64,000 nucleotides of DNA from Listeria weihenstephanensis (GCF_003534205.1 NZ_CP011102.1:1190036-1254035); one strand, 5' to 3'; counted from the stretch's first letter, positions 25,401 to 34,194 are shown. Numbers and translations are program-made. Notes: generated from the letters alone by a model not told the origin.

Positions 25401-26925
25401 TCGGATTAGATCTCTAAAAGCGGCGATGGATGAACGCGCACGCAACCATGTTTTACCGACAGAAATGCCAGCGCCAAAGCCACGTGTTATGTTCACGAAA
25501 GAAATGAAGAAGACGTACACGATTTTGGCGCCACAACTAGCACCGACGCATTTTGAACTGGTGGAGGCAGCAGGGCATGACGTTGGTTATCGCTTGGAAG
25601 TTTTGCCTGCGGTGACACCGCGCGCGGTTGATGAAGGCCTGAAATACGTGAACAACGATGCCTGTTTCCCGGCGATTTTAACGATTGGTCAGATGATGGA
25701 TGCGCTTAAACACGGCGATTATGATCTGGATAATTTAGCAGTATTAATGACGCAAACGGGTGGTGGTTGCCGTGCGACAAACTATATATCGATGCTGAAA
25801 AAAGCGTTGGGACAAGCAGATTTAGATCATATTCCTGTCATTTCACTCAATGCTAGCGGTTTAGAAAAACAACCTGGATTCAAAATTACGCCAAAAGTTG
25901 GCGTACGATTCCTAGTGGGGCTTTGTCTGGGTGATGGCTTAGATCGGATGCTGTATAAAACGCGTCCTTATGAAGTGATTCCAGGTAGCGCGAACAAGCT
26001 ACATCGCCATTTTATCGATAAAGGTAAAGAGATGTTAGCGAATTACAGTTCTGCGGCATATGCTAAATTTTGCAGAGAGATGGTGGCAGCTTTTGATAGC
26101 TTGCTGGTAACCGATGAAATTAAGCCAAAAGTCGGCGTCGTTGGGGAAATATTAGTGAAATTCCATCCAGGTGCGAACAATGATATCGTTGGCGTGATTG
26201 AAGAAGAAGGTGGGGAAGCGGTCGTTCCAGATTTCGTCGATTTCTTATTATATTGCTGCTACGACAGTCATTTTGCGGCGAACACATTTGGGAAATCCAA
26301 GGTGACATCGTTTGCGAAACACAGTGTGGCGATTCCGGTCATTAACAAGTTCAGGAAGCCAATGTCGGACGCTTTAAAAGCAAGTCAACGTTTCGGCGCA
26401 CCAGAAAACATCGAAGTCATCGCGGAAAAGGCCAGCCAGTTATTATCGCTTGGAAATAAGATGGGGGAAGGCTGGTTCTTGACGGGCGAAATGATCGAGT
26501 TGCTAGATAGTGACGTACCAAATATCGCGTGTTTGCAGCCGTTTGCCTGTTTACCAAACCATATTACAGGTCGCGGCATGATTAAAGGCTTGAAAAAAAT
26601 GTATCCAGCGGCGAATATCATGTCGATCGATTACGACGCGGGTTCAAGTTCAGTCAACCAGCTAAATCGGATAAAATTGATGCTTTCTATTGCTAAGAAA
26701 CAACTCGAAACAGTGAGCGCAACCGAGTCAAAAGTCGTAGCTAAAAAAGAAGGCTTCCATCCGAAAGAAAAAATTGTTGACACGGCGAAGCGAGTTCGTG
26801 ATTCCGCACCTGTTGAAAAAATCGGAAGTACAGTAAAGCGGGCACGTGAAGCTGATCCTGTTGGGCATATTGCTGGTAAAGTCAAAGCTTCTACGGAGTC
26901 TGAAAAAATACAAACAGAATCATGA
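22498..26925 (+). CDS. Giant acyl-CoA dehydratase activase / HgdB-like fusion protein
   Basis: A 1475-residue cytoplasmic protein. It begins with two BadF/HgdC-type ATPase modules: GLDVGSTTAKAV with NNACAGGTGAF, then GIDAGSTTTKLV (near 320) with NEACSAGCGSF. The Cys residues there are those that hold a shared 4Fe-4S cluster in activases. A DUF2229-like segment (IGIPRALNVFENYPLW, near 665) and a long HgdB-like region with several Cys follow. The last 80 residues are a charged low-complexity tail. Activases drive electrons into 2-hydroxyacyl-CoA dehydratases, but no dehydratase genes are nearby. ATG 22498 fits GAAGGGG better than ATG 22489. A TetR-type operator lies upstream. Confidence 0.85.
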   Translation: MIHVGLDVGSTTAKAVAMDDAGTILFQTYRRHFSDIKTVTLQIMQDLEKTCGETTMTFKITGSSGLAISKFLKVPFIQEVIACTEAVEQVIPETDVVIELGGEDAKIIYFSGGIEQRMNNACAGGTGAFIDQIATLLQTDPNGLNDLAQGSQTIYPIASRCGVFAKTDVQPLLNEGARKEDIAASIFQSVVTQTISGLACGRPIRGKVAFLGGPLTFLGQLRYRFTETLKMKEEDIIAPANAEYFIALGTAYNGWNDEPVDIEDMIARLRDLDFSSMATDTNILPALFTRAEDLVAFRERHSQMKAPRGDLATYEGDVYLGIDAGSTTTKLVLMGADNEILYSFYDSNKGNPLQSVIDATSDLYEILPEKVKIRQSGITGYGESLIKAALKIDVGEIETVAHYRAAREFLPDVDFILDIGGQDMKCMKIKNGALDSLMLNEACSAGCGSFLETFAQTLGVTIQDFADKALQAREPVDLGSRCTVFMNSKVKQVQKEGVSLEDLSAGLGYSVVKNALQKVIKLRSPKDIGEKVIVQGGTFYNEAVLRAFELLTEREVVRPDIAGMMGAYGAALIARENYETGEVSQLLVLEKLREFQAETSQSRCNLCSNSCQLTITRFGDDRKFVSGNRCERGERVESEKNLLPNLYAYKYKRVFDYKSLKKGEATRGTIGIPRALNVFENYPLWHTIFTELGFQVKLSMKSSKNLYEKGIETIASEAVCYPAKLTHGHVMDLIKKKVDCIFYPAVVYENKEFGEATNNFNCPVVAGYPEVIRVNVDALEEQNVPLIAPFLTLDNEKALLKGMHEAFPDIPLKEMEVAVHAGLEEARVFRDDIRAKGEEALEYIEKNKIRGIVLCGHPYHIDPEVNHGLPELITMNGMAVLTEDSVSHLGEIKHPLRVENQWKYHARLYRAASFVAEQKNLEVVQLTSFGCGLDAITTDMVQEIIEGHNKVYTLLKIDEINNLGAARIRIRSLKAAMDERARNHVLPTEMPAPKPRVMFTKEMKKTYTILAPQLAPTHFELVEAAGHDVGYRLEVLPAVTPRAVDEGLKYVNNDACFPAILTIGQMMDALKHGDYDLDNLAVLMTQTGGGCRATNYISMLKKALGQADLDHIPVISLNASGLEKQPGFKITPKVGVRFLVGLCLGDGLDRMLYKTRPYEVIPGSANKLHRHFIDKGKEMLANYSSAAYAKFCREMVAAFDSLLVTDEIKPKVGVVGEILVKFHPGANNDIVGVIEEEGGEAVVPDFVDFLLYCCYDSHFAANTFGKSKVTSFAKHSVAIPVINKFRKPMSDALKASQRFGAPENIEVIAEKASQLLSLGNKMGEGWFLTGEMIELLDSDVPNIACLQPFACLPNHITGRGMIKGLKKMYPAANIMSIDYDAGSSSVNQLNRIKLMLSIAKKQLETVSATESKVVAKKEGFHPKEKIVDTAKRVRDSAPVEKIGSTVKRAREADPVGHIAGKVKASTESEKIQTES

Positions 26926-26935
26926 TAATAGATAC

Positions 26936-26967
26936 AGGTTTCTCATTAATGGGAAACCTTTTTTTAT
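26936..26967 (+). terminator. Terminator after the activase gene
   Basis: AGGTTTC and GGAAACCT form the stem, followed by a run of seven T. Confidence 0.8.
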
Positions 26968-27068
26968 TGTAAAAAAATTCACAAACAGAAAAATAGCTAA
27001 ATTTACTACTTCATTGCTATAATTTGAACTTAGAACGGGTAAAGGAAAGTATGAAGGAGGGATTCACG

Positions 27069-27476
27069 ATGATTTATTTTGCGAAACTTGCTGGAATCGC
27101 CTTTGTTGTCTTTTTATTGATTGATGCTGTGTGGCTAGGTTTTATAGCTAAGAATTTGTATAAGCATTATTTAGGCGATTTGATGGCGACGAACATGCGA
27201 TTTGGCGCAGCACTTTTATTTTATCTTTTATTTGTAGGTGGTATGGTCTTTTTTGTTATTGAGCCAGCGCTTGCCAAAGATAGCCTCCAGTTTGCGATTT
27301 TTGCAGGAGCGTTTTTAGGATTGCTTTGCTATGCGACATATGATTTAACGAATTTGGCGACGTTAAGAGATTGGCCGGTGCTTGTTACGGTGATTGATTT
27401 AGGTTGGGGTGCGTTTATTACAGGCGCAACGTCGGGCATTGTATATTGGTTAGCGAAAGTATGGGGAATTTCTTGA
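27069..27476 (+). CDS. DUF2177 family membrane protein
   Basis: A 135-residue protein with four hydrophobic segments (about 5-25, 43-63, 73-92, 110-130), matching the DUF2177 family. The motif IDAVWLGFIAKNLYKHYLG near the first helix is typical. Function is unknown. GAAGGAGG before ATG 27069 gives the start; the longer frame from 27024 has none. It is followed after 17 bases by the kinase/DegV fusion gene and probably cotranscribed. Confidence 0.75.
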   Translation: MIYFAKLAGIAFVVFLLIDAVWLGFIAKNLYKHYLGDLMATNMRFGAALLFYLLFVGGMVFFVIEPALAKDSLQFAIFAGAFLGLLCYATYDLTNLATLRDWPVLVTVIDLGWGAFITGATSGIVYWLAKVWGIS

Positions 27477-27493
27477 AAGTGAGGACGGGAACA

Positions 27494-29275
27494 ATGACGG
27501 ATTTTTTGGATAGTAAAAAGTTGTATCATGCCTTTTTAGGTGGTGCCAAAGCGGTGATTGATGCAAAGGATGGACTGAATGCAATCAATGTTTTTCCTGT
27601 AGCGGATGGGGACACGGGGAGTAACCTCGCGTCGACGATGTTATCAATTGTGGAAGAGTCGAAAATAGCGGCATCAGCGAAAGAGACGCTGTTTACGATT
27701 TCAGAAGCGGCTCTATTTGGTGCTCGTGGTAACTCCGGGATTATTTTTGCACAATACGTTAATGGTATGCACTTTCATTTATCGGATGATAAACGTGTTT
27801 CCTTGGGATGCTTTGCGCGCAGTGTTTCTGGTGGCGCTGATTATGCATATAACGCGATGGGAAATCCGGTAGAAGGCACGATGATTACGGTGATTCGGGC
27901 GTGGTCTGAGGCGATTGCGCAGGCGAAAGATCATGGCGCTACTTTTCAAGAGGTTTTAGTGCATGCGTTGAAACAGGCTAAAACGGCTCTTGAGAATACG
28001 CCGAACATGTTGCGTGTTTTGCGAGATAACGGGGTTGTGGATGCTGGTGCGAAGGGATTTTTCACGTTTGTTGAAGGGTTCACATCGGTGATTAGTGAGG
28101 AGACATATGTGACGGAGGTGGAGCATTTACCGCAATTGGTGAATGAAGAAGTTTTGGATCAGGCGCCAGTATTTCGTTATTGCACGGAGGTTTTGTTGCA
28201 AGGTGAGGGGCTGGATGCGGACAAGATTCGGATGGGATTGACGTCGTTTGGTGATTCGCTGATTGTCGCGGGGACGGAGACGAAAATTCGGGTACATATT
28301 CATACGGATGAGCCGCGCTTGGTTTGTGCTTATTTGGCTGATTATGGCGTGATGGTGCAGCAGAAAGTGGACGATATGCAAAATCAGTTTGACGTGATTC
28401 ATCATCGGAAATATCGGATTGCGTTGGTGACGGATTCGGTGGCGGATTTGCCGCAAAGTGTGATGGAGGAGTATCAGATTCAAGTTATTCCGCTACACAT
28501 CGCGTTTGCTGGTAACGATTATTTGGATAAAGTCACGATGGATACGGGGACATTGTTTGAGCGCTTAGAGGACAGTGAGGCATATCCATCCTCTTCTCAG
28601 CCTAATGTGAAGGCAGTCGCGAACCAACTATCATTTTTGGCGAATCATTATGAGCACGTGCTGGTTTTGACGGTTTCTGGGAAATTAAGTGGCACATATG
28701 AAACGGTGAAAAAGGCTGCGGCTGGTGTTTCGCCGGATATTGTGGTGCTAGATACGAGGCAAAATTCGGGTGCACAAGGATTGCTCGTGAAGGCGGCGGC
28801 GGAACAAATTGCGCTCGGAAAAACGTTCGCGGAAGTACAGTCGTTCGTGACGCAAAGTATTTCGCAAACGAAGATTTTTGTTAGCGTACCAAATTTGGAT
28901 GCGATGATTCGGTCGGGACGTCTCGGTGAAAAAGGTGGGGCGATTGGTAATACGCTGCGTTTGAAGCCAGTTGTTTCGCTGTCGGATACGGGAGCTGGAA
29001 CGGTGAGTGATATTGCTTTTAGTTTGCAGAGTAACACGAAGAAAATTGCAGCGCGCGTGAAAAGAATGCTCGCGCGTAATCAGGTTGCTGAATACGCGAT
29101 TGTCCATGCGCATACGCCAGAACGAGCGGCGGAGTATGAGGAGCTGTTTACAAATATAGTCGGGAAGCCGCCTACTTATGTGATGGAGATTTCGTCCATT
29201 ATTGCGATGAGTGCAGGGATAGGCTGCGTGGCGATTGCGATTCGAATGCAGCTAGACGAGGGGGAGGAAATATAA
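27494..29275 (+). CDS. DhaL-like kinase domain fused to a DegV (fatty-acid binding) domain
   Basis: A 593-residue fusion. Residues 1 to about 190 are a DhaL/DAK2 domain with the ATP-metal motif [17 protein letters not shown] and ARGNSGIIF. Residues about 195-300 match the middle domain of FakA ([23 protein letters not shown]). From about 310 on it is a DegV/EDD domain ([26 protein letters not shown]), the fold of the fatty-acid carrier FakB. In Firmicutes FakA and FakB are separate and phosphorylate fatty acids bound to FakB. This protein looks like both in one chain; the activity is inferred. The next gene starts 1 base after the stop. Confidence 0.85.
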   Translation: MTDFLDSKKLYHAFLGGAKAVIDAKDGLNAINVFPVADGDTGSNLASTMLSIVEESKIAASAKETLFTISEAALFGARGNSGIIFAQYVNGMHFHLSDDKRVSLGCFARSVSGGADYAYNAMGNPVEGTMITVIRAWSEAIAQAKDHGATFQEVLVHALKQAKTALENTPNMLRVLRDNGVVDAGAKGFFTFVEGFTSVISEETYVTEVEHLPQLVNEEVLDQAPVFRYCTEVLLQGEGLDADKIRMGLTSFGDSLIVAGTETKIRVHIHTDEPRLVCAYLADYGVMVQQKVDDMQNQFDVIHHRKYRIALVTDSVADLPQSVMEEYQIQVIPLHIAFAGNDYLDKVTMDTGTLFERLEDSEAYPSSSQPNVKAVANQLSFLANHYEHVLVLTVSGKLSGTYETVKKAAAGVSPDIVVLDTRQNSGAQGLLVKAAAEQIALGKTFAEVQSFVTQSISQTKIFVSVPNLDAMIRSGRLGEKGGAIGNTLRLKPVVSLSDTGAGTVSDIAFSLQSNTKKIAARVKRMLARNQVAEYAIVHAHTPERAAEYEELFTNIVGKPPTYVMEISSIIAMSAGIGCVAIAIRMQLDEGEEI

Positions 29276-29276
29276 G

Positions 29277-30047
29277 ATGATCTATTGGATAGCAGGTTTA
29301 TTATTATGGATTTACTTTACAATTTTGTTCCTATGGGCGCAAAAATTAAAAAACAACTCGATCGTGGATTTAGCGTGGGGACCGGGATTTGTTATTGTCG
29401 CGTTGTATACGTATTTCTTCGGTGGCGAGATGACAATGCAAGGTTTGATCGTAACGATTTTCGTTTTTATTTGGGGCATGCGTCTATTTCTCCACTTGGC
29501 AAAACGAAATATTGGGAAGCCAGAGGACTATCGTTATGTGAATATGCGTAAACGTTGGGGAACTCATTTTGCTAAACTAAAAGCGTATTTGAATGTCTTT
29601 ATTTTGCAAGGTGTGTTGCTTTATATTATTAGCTTGCCAATCCTGCTTGTGAATACAACATCGGCAGATTCTTTAGCATGGTGGAATTATGTTGGAATCG
29701 CTGTTTGGCTTATCGGCTTCTTTTTCGAAGTTGTTGGAGACGAACAATTGCGCCGCTTCAAAAAGAATCCAGAAAACAAAGGCAAACTTATCATGACAGG
29801 GCTTTGGAAATATACACGCCATCCAAATTATTTTGGTGAGGCGCTGAGCTGGTGGGGAATTTTTCTAGTAAGCATCACTGGAGCGGTAAGTCTTTGGGGC
29901 GTTATCGGTCCCGTCATCATCACCTTGCTACTTTTATTCGTATCTGGCGTGCCACTGCTCGAAAAGAAATACAAGGACCGCCCCGATTTTCAGGCTTATG
30001 CCAAGCGTACTTCTAAATTTATTCCAAGCTTTCCAAAGAAATCATAA
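29277..30047 (+). CDS. DUF1295 membrane protein (steroid 5-alpha-reductase/ICMT-like)
   Basis: A 256-residue protein with six or seven hydrophobic segments. The conserved C-terminal motif [16 protein letters not shown] (near residue 178) is the cofactor-binding signature shared by DUF1295, isoprenylcysteine methyltransferases and sterol reductases. The substrate is likely a lipid, unknown here. Tight linkage to the FakA/FakB-like fusion (GGGAGG ribosome binding site inside that gene's end) suggests one operon and perhaps a shared role in lipid metabolism; this is inference. Confidence 0.78.
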   Translation: MIYWIAGLLLWIYFTILFLWAQKLKNNSIVDLAWGPGFVIVALYTYFFGGEMTMQGLIVTIFVFIWGMRLFLHLAKRNIGKPEDYRYVNMRKRWGTHFAKLKAYLNVFILQGVLLYIISLPILLVNTTSADSLAWWNYVGIAVWLIGFFFEVVGDEQLRRFKKNPENKGKLIMTGLWKYTRHPNYFGEALSWWGIFLVSITGAVSLWGVIGPVIITLLLLFVSGVPLLEKKYKDRPDFQAYAKRTSKFIPSFPKKS

Positions 30048-30110
30048 AAGTAAGAGGGTATTCAATTATAGCCTTTGTATGTATATTTTGTGACGGTATT
30101 GCCCAAACCC

Positions 30111-30138
30111 TTGTAATCAGAACGGATTCCTTTAAAAT
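30111..30138 (+). promoter_or_regulatory. Promoter of lipoprotein copy 1
   Basis: TTGTAA (30111-30116) and TAAAAT (30133-30138), 16 bases apart. The same boxes and the spacer end GGATTCCTT recur at copy 2. Confidence 0.6.
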
Positions 30139-30178
30139 AAGAGGAGTGTGGAAAAGGTTACAGTGGGGAGTGTAGTAC

Positions 30179-30820
30179 ATGAAGAAAAAGCTTGTTTTAA
30201 TGTTTGGAGTCGTTTTGACAGCCGCGATTACCCTAAGTGCATGTGGAAGTAGTAAGGCTGTAGAACCAAAAGAAGCTGCCGATATTGCTGTGAATACGAT
30301 TATTTTCAATAAAGACGTCGAGAAATACAAAAATACGTTTGGTAAAAGTGCCACAGCTTTACAAAAAAATAACAAAGATACTTTTACAAAAAGATTGGCA
30401 GCTAATTTGGAAATAACAGATGGTAGTATGAATGATGAAATAGGTAGCTTGTATGATGTTTATACAAAGCGCGCCAAAGAAGTAGCAAAGTATACATCGA
30501 AGGTAACAAAGGACGATAAGAAAAATCCTACGGTTGAAATTTCTATAAATGGCCTCGATATGGCGAGTCTACAAGCAGAAAGATTGGCCGCTTTTAATGC
30601 TAAAGTGAAGGCAGACCCATCGATCGAAAAAGATAAGAATAAATCTGCCGAGGCGATCATTGATGGCTATAAAACAGCGATTCCAAAAGCAAATGTTTCC
30701 AAAAAAGCGGTTCAAGTACAACTGAATCTAGAAGCAAATGAAGAGCAGTGGAAGATGAAAGATGATGAAACTTTCGCAAATAATTTGTACCGCGCCTTCT
30801 TTACTGGAACAGCGCAATAA
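30179..30820 (+). CDS. DUF5105-like lipoprotein, tandem copy 1
   Basis: A 213-residue lipoprotein with lipobox LSAC (Cys21). The mature part is Lys/Asp-rich and predicted helical: an N-terminal EPKEAADIAVNTIIFNK helix, a middle YTSKVTKDDK strand region and a C-terminal EEQWKMKDDETFANNLYRAFFTG segment. The pattern matches DUF5105-type lipoproteins of Listeria and Enterococcus. No function is known. It shares this whole architecture with the next gene; their mature parts diverge most around residues 55-75. Confidence 0.75.
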   Translation: MKKKLVLMFGVVLTAAITLSACGSSKAVEPKEAADIAVNTIIFNKDVEKYKNTFGKSATALQKNNKDTFTKRLAANLEITDGSMNDEIGSLYDVYTKRAKEVAKYTSKVTKDDKKNPTVEISINGLDMASLQAERLAAFNAKVKADPSIEKDKNKSAEAIIDGYKTAIPKANVSKKAVQVQLNLEANEEQWKMKDDETFANNLYRAFFTGTAQ

Positions 30821-30894
30821 ACTAATTTTAGAGCGATTATTTTGAGAATGTGTCTCGATTTAAATTATTATTTGATATATTTTCGTCTAAATAC

Positions 30895-30922
30895 TTGTAA
30901 TCTGTTGGGATTCCTTTAAAAT
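30895..30922 (+). promoter_or_regulatory. Promoter of lipoprotein copy 2
   Basis: TTGTAA (30895-30900) and TAAAAT (30917-30922), again 16 bases apart, so the duplication included the promoter. Confidence 0.6.
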
Positions 30923-30965
30923 AGGAAGAGTATGAAAATAAGGTTGGGAAAAAGGAGTGTATCAC

Positions 30966-31607
30966 ATGAAGAAAAAGTTAGCTTTAATGCTTGTCGTTGT
31001 TTTAACAGCTGCGATTACCCTGGCTGCGTGTGGAAGTAAAGCTGTTGATCCGAAAGAAGCAGCAGACACAGCAGTTAACACAATCATCTACAATAAGGAT
31101 ACAGATAAATTTAAAGATGTTTTTGGTGAAGATGCAGCAAACTTGGAAAAAGAAATCAAAACTGGTTTCAAAAAAGGTTTCACAAGTAGCCTAAACATTA
31201 CAGATGGTAGTATCGATGATGAGGTTGATAAATTATACGATACGTTTGCTAAGCGCGTCAAAGAAGTAACAAAATATACAACAAAAGTAACAAATGACGA
31301 TAAAGACAAACCAACTGTTGAAATTTCTGTAAATGGTCTGGATATGACAGGCGTACAAGCAGAAATGACAACAGCACTACAAGCAAAAGTAAAAGCAGAT
31401 CCATCTATCCAAACAGATGCTAAAAAAGCTGCTACTGCGATGCTTGACGTGTATCAAGAAACAATCGCTAAAGCAAAAGTTTCTAATAAAGCTGTCAAAG
31501 TAAAAATGAATCTAGAATCAAACAAAGATCAGTGGAAAATCAAAGACGCTGATAAATTTGCGCAAAACCTATATCTAGCATTCTTTACTGGCACTGTTCA
31601 ATCATAA
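30966..31607 (+). CDS. DUF5105-like lipoprotein, tandem copy 2
   Basis: A 213-residue paralogue of the preceding gene, with lipobox LAAC and the same helix-strand layout (DPKEAADTAVNTIIYNK; DQWKIKDADKFAQNLYLAFFTG). It has lower use of G/C at third positions than copy 1. The ATG at 30966 is chosen for its AAGGAG site. A strong terminator follows, so it is the last gene of the stretch. Confidence 0.75.
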   Translation: MKKKLALMLVVVLTAAITLAACGSKAVDPKEAADTAVNTIIYNKDTDKFKDVFGEDAANLEKEIKTGFKKGFTSSLNITDGSIDDEVDKLYDTFAKRVKEVTKYTTKVTNDDKDKPTVEISVNGLDMTGVQAEMTTALQAKVKADPSIQTDAKKAATAMLDVYQETIAKAKVSNKAVKVKMNLESNKDQWKIKDADKFAQNLYLAFFTGTVQS

Positions 31608-31608
31608 A

Positions 31609-31662
31609 AAATGAAGCACAATTAACTCCGAATTTTTGGGGTTAGCTGTGCTTCTTTTTTTA
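31609..31662. terminator. Bidirectional terminator
   Basis: GAAGCACAATTAACTCCGAA (31613-31632) pairs with a matching right arm to 31654, flanked by A and T tracts. It lies between convergent genes and overlaps the last codons of the minus-strand gene. Confidence 0.85.
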
Positions 31663-32292
31663 TCGTTGTCCAACTGTGAAGCGGGCACGAGGATGTTTGT
31701 TATTTTCAGCTTCGTCAACAAGGGCAATCGCGTAATCTTCCATGCTGATGTAGCTATTTCCCTCTGCGTCTACGATAAGTTCATCTTTTCCAGTTGTGTA
31801 AGTACCTGTTCGTTCGCCGGGTTCGAATAATCCAGCCGGGCTGATAAATGTCCAATCAAATGTAGCATCTGATTTTAAGTGGTCTAATTGAATCGCTTGT
31901 GCGGAACCAGTAGCGTAATATGGCGCTTCTTTGAAGGATGCTGTATCAAGAACTCGGGTACCTTTATCATCGATGAGCGAGCTTGCAGCGCCACCAACAA
32001 CGATTAAACGAGGGTTCGTCGTTCCGTTCAATTCTGTAATCAAGTGATCGATCGATTTCCAGTGATTATCTGATTCTTCGATAGGGGCGCTAAAAGCATC
32101 TACTAGTACATCAAAATCCGCAACATCTGTTTTTGTTAGGTTGAAAATGTCTTTTTCAATGGCGGGTAGGGATGAATCGCTTAATTTACTAGCGTTACGG
32201 ACAATTGCTGTGACCTCATGACCACGATTTTTTGCTTCTGTTAAAATTCTTGAACCTGTGCGACCTGTTGCTCCGATAATTCCAATTTTCAT
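31660..32292 (-). CDS. NAD(P)-binding protein of the NmrA/YwnB type
   Basis: A 210-residue short-chain-reductase-like protein. The N-terminal dinucleotide loop IGIIGATGRTGSRI (residues 3-16) is intact, and the family's central motif around RLIVVGGAASS is present. It lacks the Tyr-x-x-x-Lys pair of classical dehydrogenases, as in NmrA-like redox sensors and flavin reductases. It matches lmo0794 by position. AGGAGG precedes ATG 32292. A strong palindrome in its promoter region predicts repression by an unknown regulator. Confidence 0.85.
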   Translation of the reverse strand: MKIGIIGATGRTGSRILTEAKNRGHEVTAIVRNASKLSDSSLPAIEKDIFNLTKTDVADFDVLVDAFSAPIEESDNHWKSIDHLITELNGTTNPRLIVVGGAASSLIDDKGTRVLDTASFKEAPYYATGSAQAIQLDHLKSDATFDWTFISPAGLFEPGERTGTYTTGKDELIVDAEGNSYISMEDYAIALVDEAENNKHPRARFTVGQR

Positions 32293-32315
32293 ATGAAATG
32301 ACCTCCTAATTTTCG

Positions 32316-32338
32316 GTTGTAACTATAATTGTTACAAC
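32316..32338 (-). promoter_or_regulatory. Palindromic operator before the NAD(P)-binding protein gene
   Basis: GTTGTAAC and GTTACAAC form perfect 8-bp inverted arms separated by 7 bases, 24 bases upstream of the start codon. The GTAAC/GTTAC arms recall sites of HxlR-type redox regulators. No such regulator is encoded in the window. Confidence 0.6.
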
Positions 32339-32396
32339 GATTGATTTTAGTATACCTACTTTGAACAAGAATGTAAAGCATAACGCTTTTGAGATC

Positions 32397-32434
32397 ATAA
32401 AAAAGCACGAAGCGATAAATCTGTGCTTCGTGCC
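32397..32434 (-). terminator. Terminator of the RarD-type gene
   Basis: GCACGAAGC (32405-32413) pairs with GCTTCGTGC (32425-32433); the A-run on the left gives the U-tract on the minus strand. Confidence 0.82.
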
Positions 32435-32442
32435 TGGCCCTA

Positions 32443-33351
32443 TTATATCAATTTTGCTTTTTTGAGTTTGGATAGCATCAATAGGTGGGAAATCGTGAAG
32501 ATTAAGAGTGCCGCCCAGATGAAGAGGAACGCGATGAATTGCGTGCTATCAAAGGCTTCATGGAATACAAAGACGCCGAGTATCAGCATTAATGTTGGCC
32601 CAATGTATTGGATGAAGCCGAGCATGACGTAAGAAATCCGCTTGGCGCTGGTTGCGAATAATAGTAGTGGGATTGCAGTGACAACGCCTGCTCCGAAGAG
32701 AACGAGGTTTGTGTCTAAGCCAAATTTCATGAACGCATCCTGTGCAAAAAAGAGTAAAAAAATCAGTGCAAATGGCGTCATAATTAGCGTTTCGATTGTA
32801 AGTCCGCCCCAGACACTAATGGGAACGAGTTTTTTAATCAGTCCATATAAGCCAAATGTAACGGCCATAGAAATAGCAGCCCACGGGAATACGCCTTGGT
32901 GAATCGCTAAAATAAGTACGCCAATGGCCGCAGAAAGTACCGCCAGCGCTTCCCCACGACTTAGTTTCTCCTTAAGAAAAACGGTGGCGAGCAGCACATT
33001 TACAAGCGGGTTAATATAATAACCGAGACTCGCGCTGATCACATGCCCATCGTTAACGGTAAAAATAAAAATAAACCAGTTTGCCGTGATTAAAACAGAC
33101 GCGATCGTGATCGCCAAAAGTAACCTAGGTCTTTTGAGAATACTGATAATCTCCGTCCAAACTTCTCTCGTTTTTCCGAGAATCGCAATGATAACGACCA
33201 TAAATACAAAAGACCAGATAATCCGGTAGGCTAGAATCTCACTAGCAGGGACATCTCCAGCCATTTTCCAATAGAGCGGTAATACGCCCCAAATAATATA
33301 AGCCATGACTGCAGCTAATATACCCCACATTTTTTCTTTTTCTGTATACAT
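32443..33351 (-). CDS. RarD-type EamA permease
   Basis: A 302-residue transporter of the drug/metabolite superfamily with ten hydrophobic segments in two EamA halves. The N-terminal AYIIWGVLPLYWK and SLGYYINPL motifs are typical of RarD (chloramphenicol-sensitivity protein). Substrate unknown; export of a metabolite is likely. The start at 33351 is set by AAAGGTGAG; a longer frame has no site. Confidence 0.87.
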   Translation of the reverse strand: MYTEKEKMWGILAAVMAYIIWGVLPLYWKMAGDVPASEILAYRIIWSFVFMVVIIAILGKTREVWTEIISILKRPRLLLAITIASVLITANWFIFIFTVNDGHVISASLGYYINPLVNVLLATVFLKEKLSRGEALAVLSAAIGVLILAIHQGVFPWAAISMAVTFGLYGLIKKLVPISVWGGLTIETLIMTPFALIFLLFFAQDAFMKFGLDTNLVLFGAGVVTAIPLLLFATSAKRISYVMLGFIQYIGPTLMLILGVFVFHEAFDSTQFIAFLFIWAALLIFTISHLLMLSKLKKAKLI

Positions 33352-33502
33352 ATACTCACCTTTTCTAAACAAAATAATAGAACCATTGTAACACAAATTA
33401 GCTATTTAAAAATGGGAAATAGGCTAAAAAAGTTGAGAGTTGCCTAAACATTTTTTTTCGCATATGATGGGAGGAGAACAAAATGGGAGAAGGTATGTAT
33501 AT

Positions 33503-34141
33503 ATGGGCAGCAAAAAGCAAGCATTGATGGAGAGAAAAGAGCAATTAACGGCAGAGAAACAAGCCTATCTACAAACGGTGGAATGGGTACTCGCTGCTGA
33601 TAAAAATGTTTCAGAAGAGGACAAGGAAATATTTCTTCTAACGACTGTAGACCGATTGTTAGAGCAAGAATCAGATGCCGAGGCGATTTTGGGAATGGAC
33701 GCGACGACATATGCGAGGCAAATAACAAAGCAAACAGCAGATAAAGTGGCGGACAAACCTATTCGGATATTCGTTTTCGCAGGTTTTATTATCATGAGTC
33801 TCTATTTAATTGTGATGGGCATCATCGATTTCTTTAGTAAAGAAAGTACGTTTTATCTCGGTACGTTTTTTGTATCATTGATCTTAGTCGTTATTTGTAT
33901 CGCTTGTATGCTACTCGGTGGCTATATCTTGTGGAAACATTATTCTGTGACCGAATCCAAGTCGATGGCGGCATACTTTTTGATTGGTAGCGGAATCGTG
34001 ATTATGTACGTATTTGTGCTCGTTTTCCTCCTGACGATCTTACCGAATTTTGGTCAAAAGATCGCAAGTGGGGCGCTGATAGAAGTCATTCTTGGTATTG
34101 CAGGTTTTACAACAGCAGGACTTATATGGCGTAAAAAATAA
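33503..34141 (+). CDS. Membrane protein with helical N-terminal domain, unknown function
   Basis: A 212-residue protein. Residues 1-80 form a charged helical domain resembling the short sensor-like domain found before membrane helices in many Firmicute proteins (DUF1129-like pattern), then four membrane helices follow (about 88-108, 117-140, 160-182, 190-207). No enzyme motif is seen. ATG 33503 with AGAAGG 9 bases upstream is preferred over an in-frame upstream start at 33440. Confidence 0.62.
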   Translation: MGSKKQALMERKEQLTAEKQAYLQTVEWVLAADKNVSEEDKEIFLLTTVDRLLEQESDAEAILGMDATTYARQITKQTADKVADKPIRIFVFAGFIIMSLYLIVMGIIDFFSKESTFYLGTFFVSLILVVICIACMLLGGYILWKHYSVTESKSMAAYFLIGSGIVIMYVFVLVFLLTILPNFGQKIASGALIEVILGIAGFTTAGLIWRKK

Positions 34142-34191
34142 AAAAGTGAGGCTTGGAGACTCTGCATTAGAGTTCCTAACCTCACTTTTTT
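34141..34191. terminator. Bidirectional terminator
   Basis: AAAAAGTGAGG pairs with CCTCACTTTTTT, with an inner stem GACTCT/AGAGTT. It lies between two convergent genes. Confidence 0.82.
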
Positions 34192-34194
34192 TGC

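Noticed and set aside
27404-27493. Upstream extension of the DhaL-DegV fusion gene
   Set aside because: It overlaps the end of the DUF2177 gene and has no ribosome binding site; ATG 27494 starts the conserved domain.
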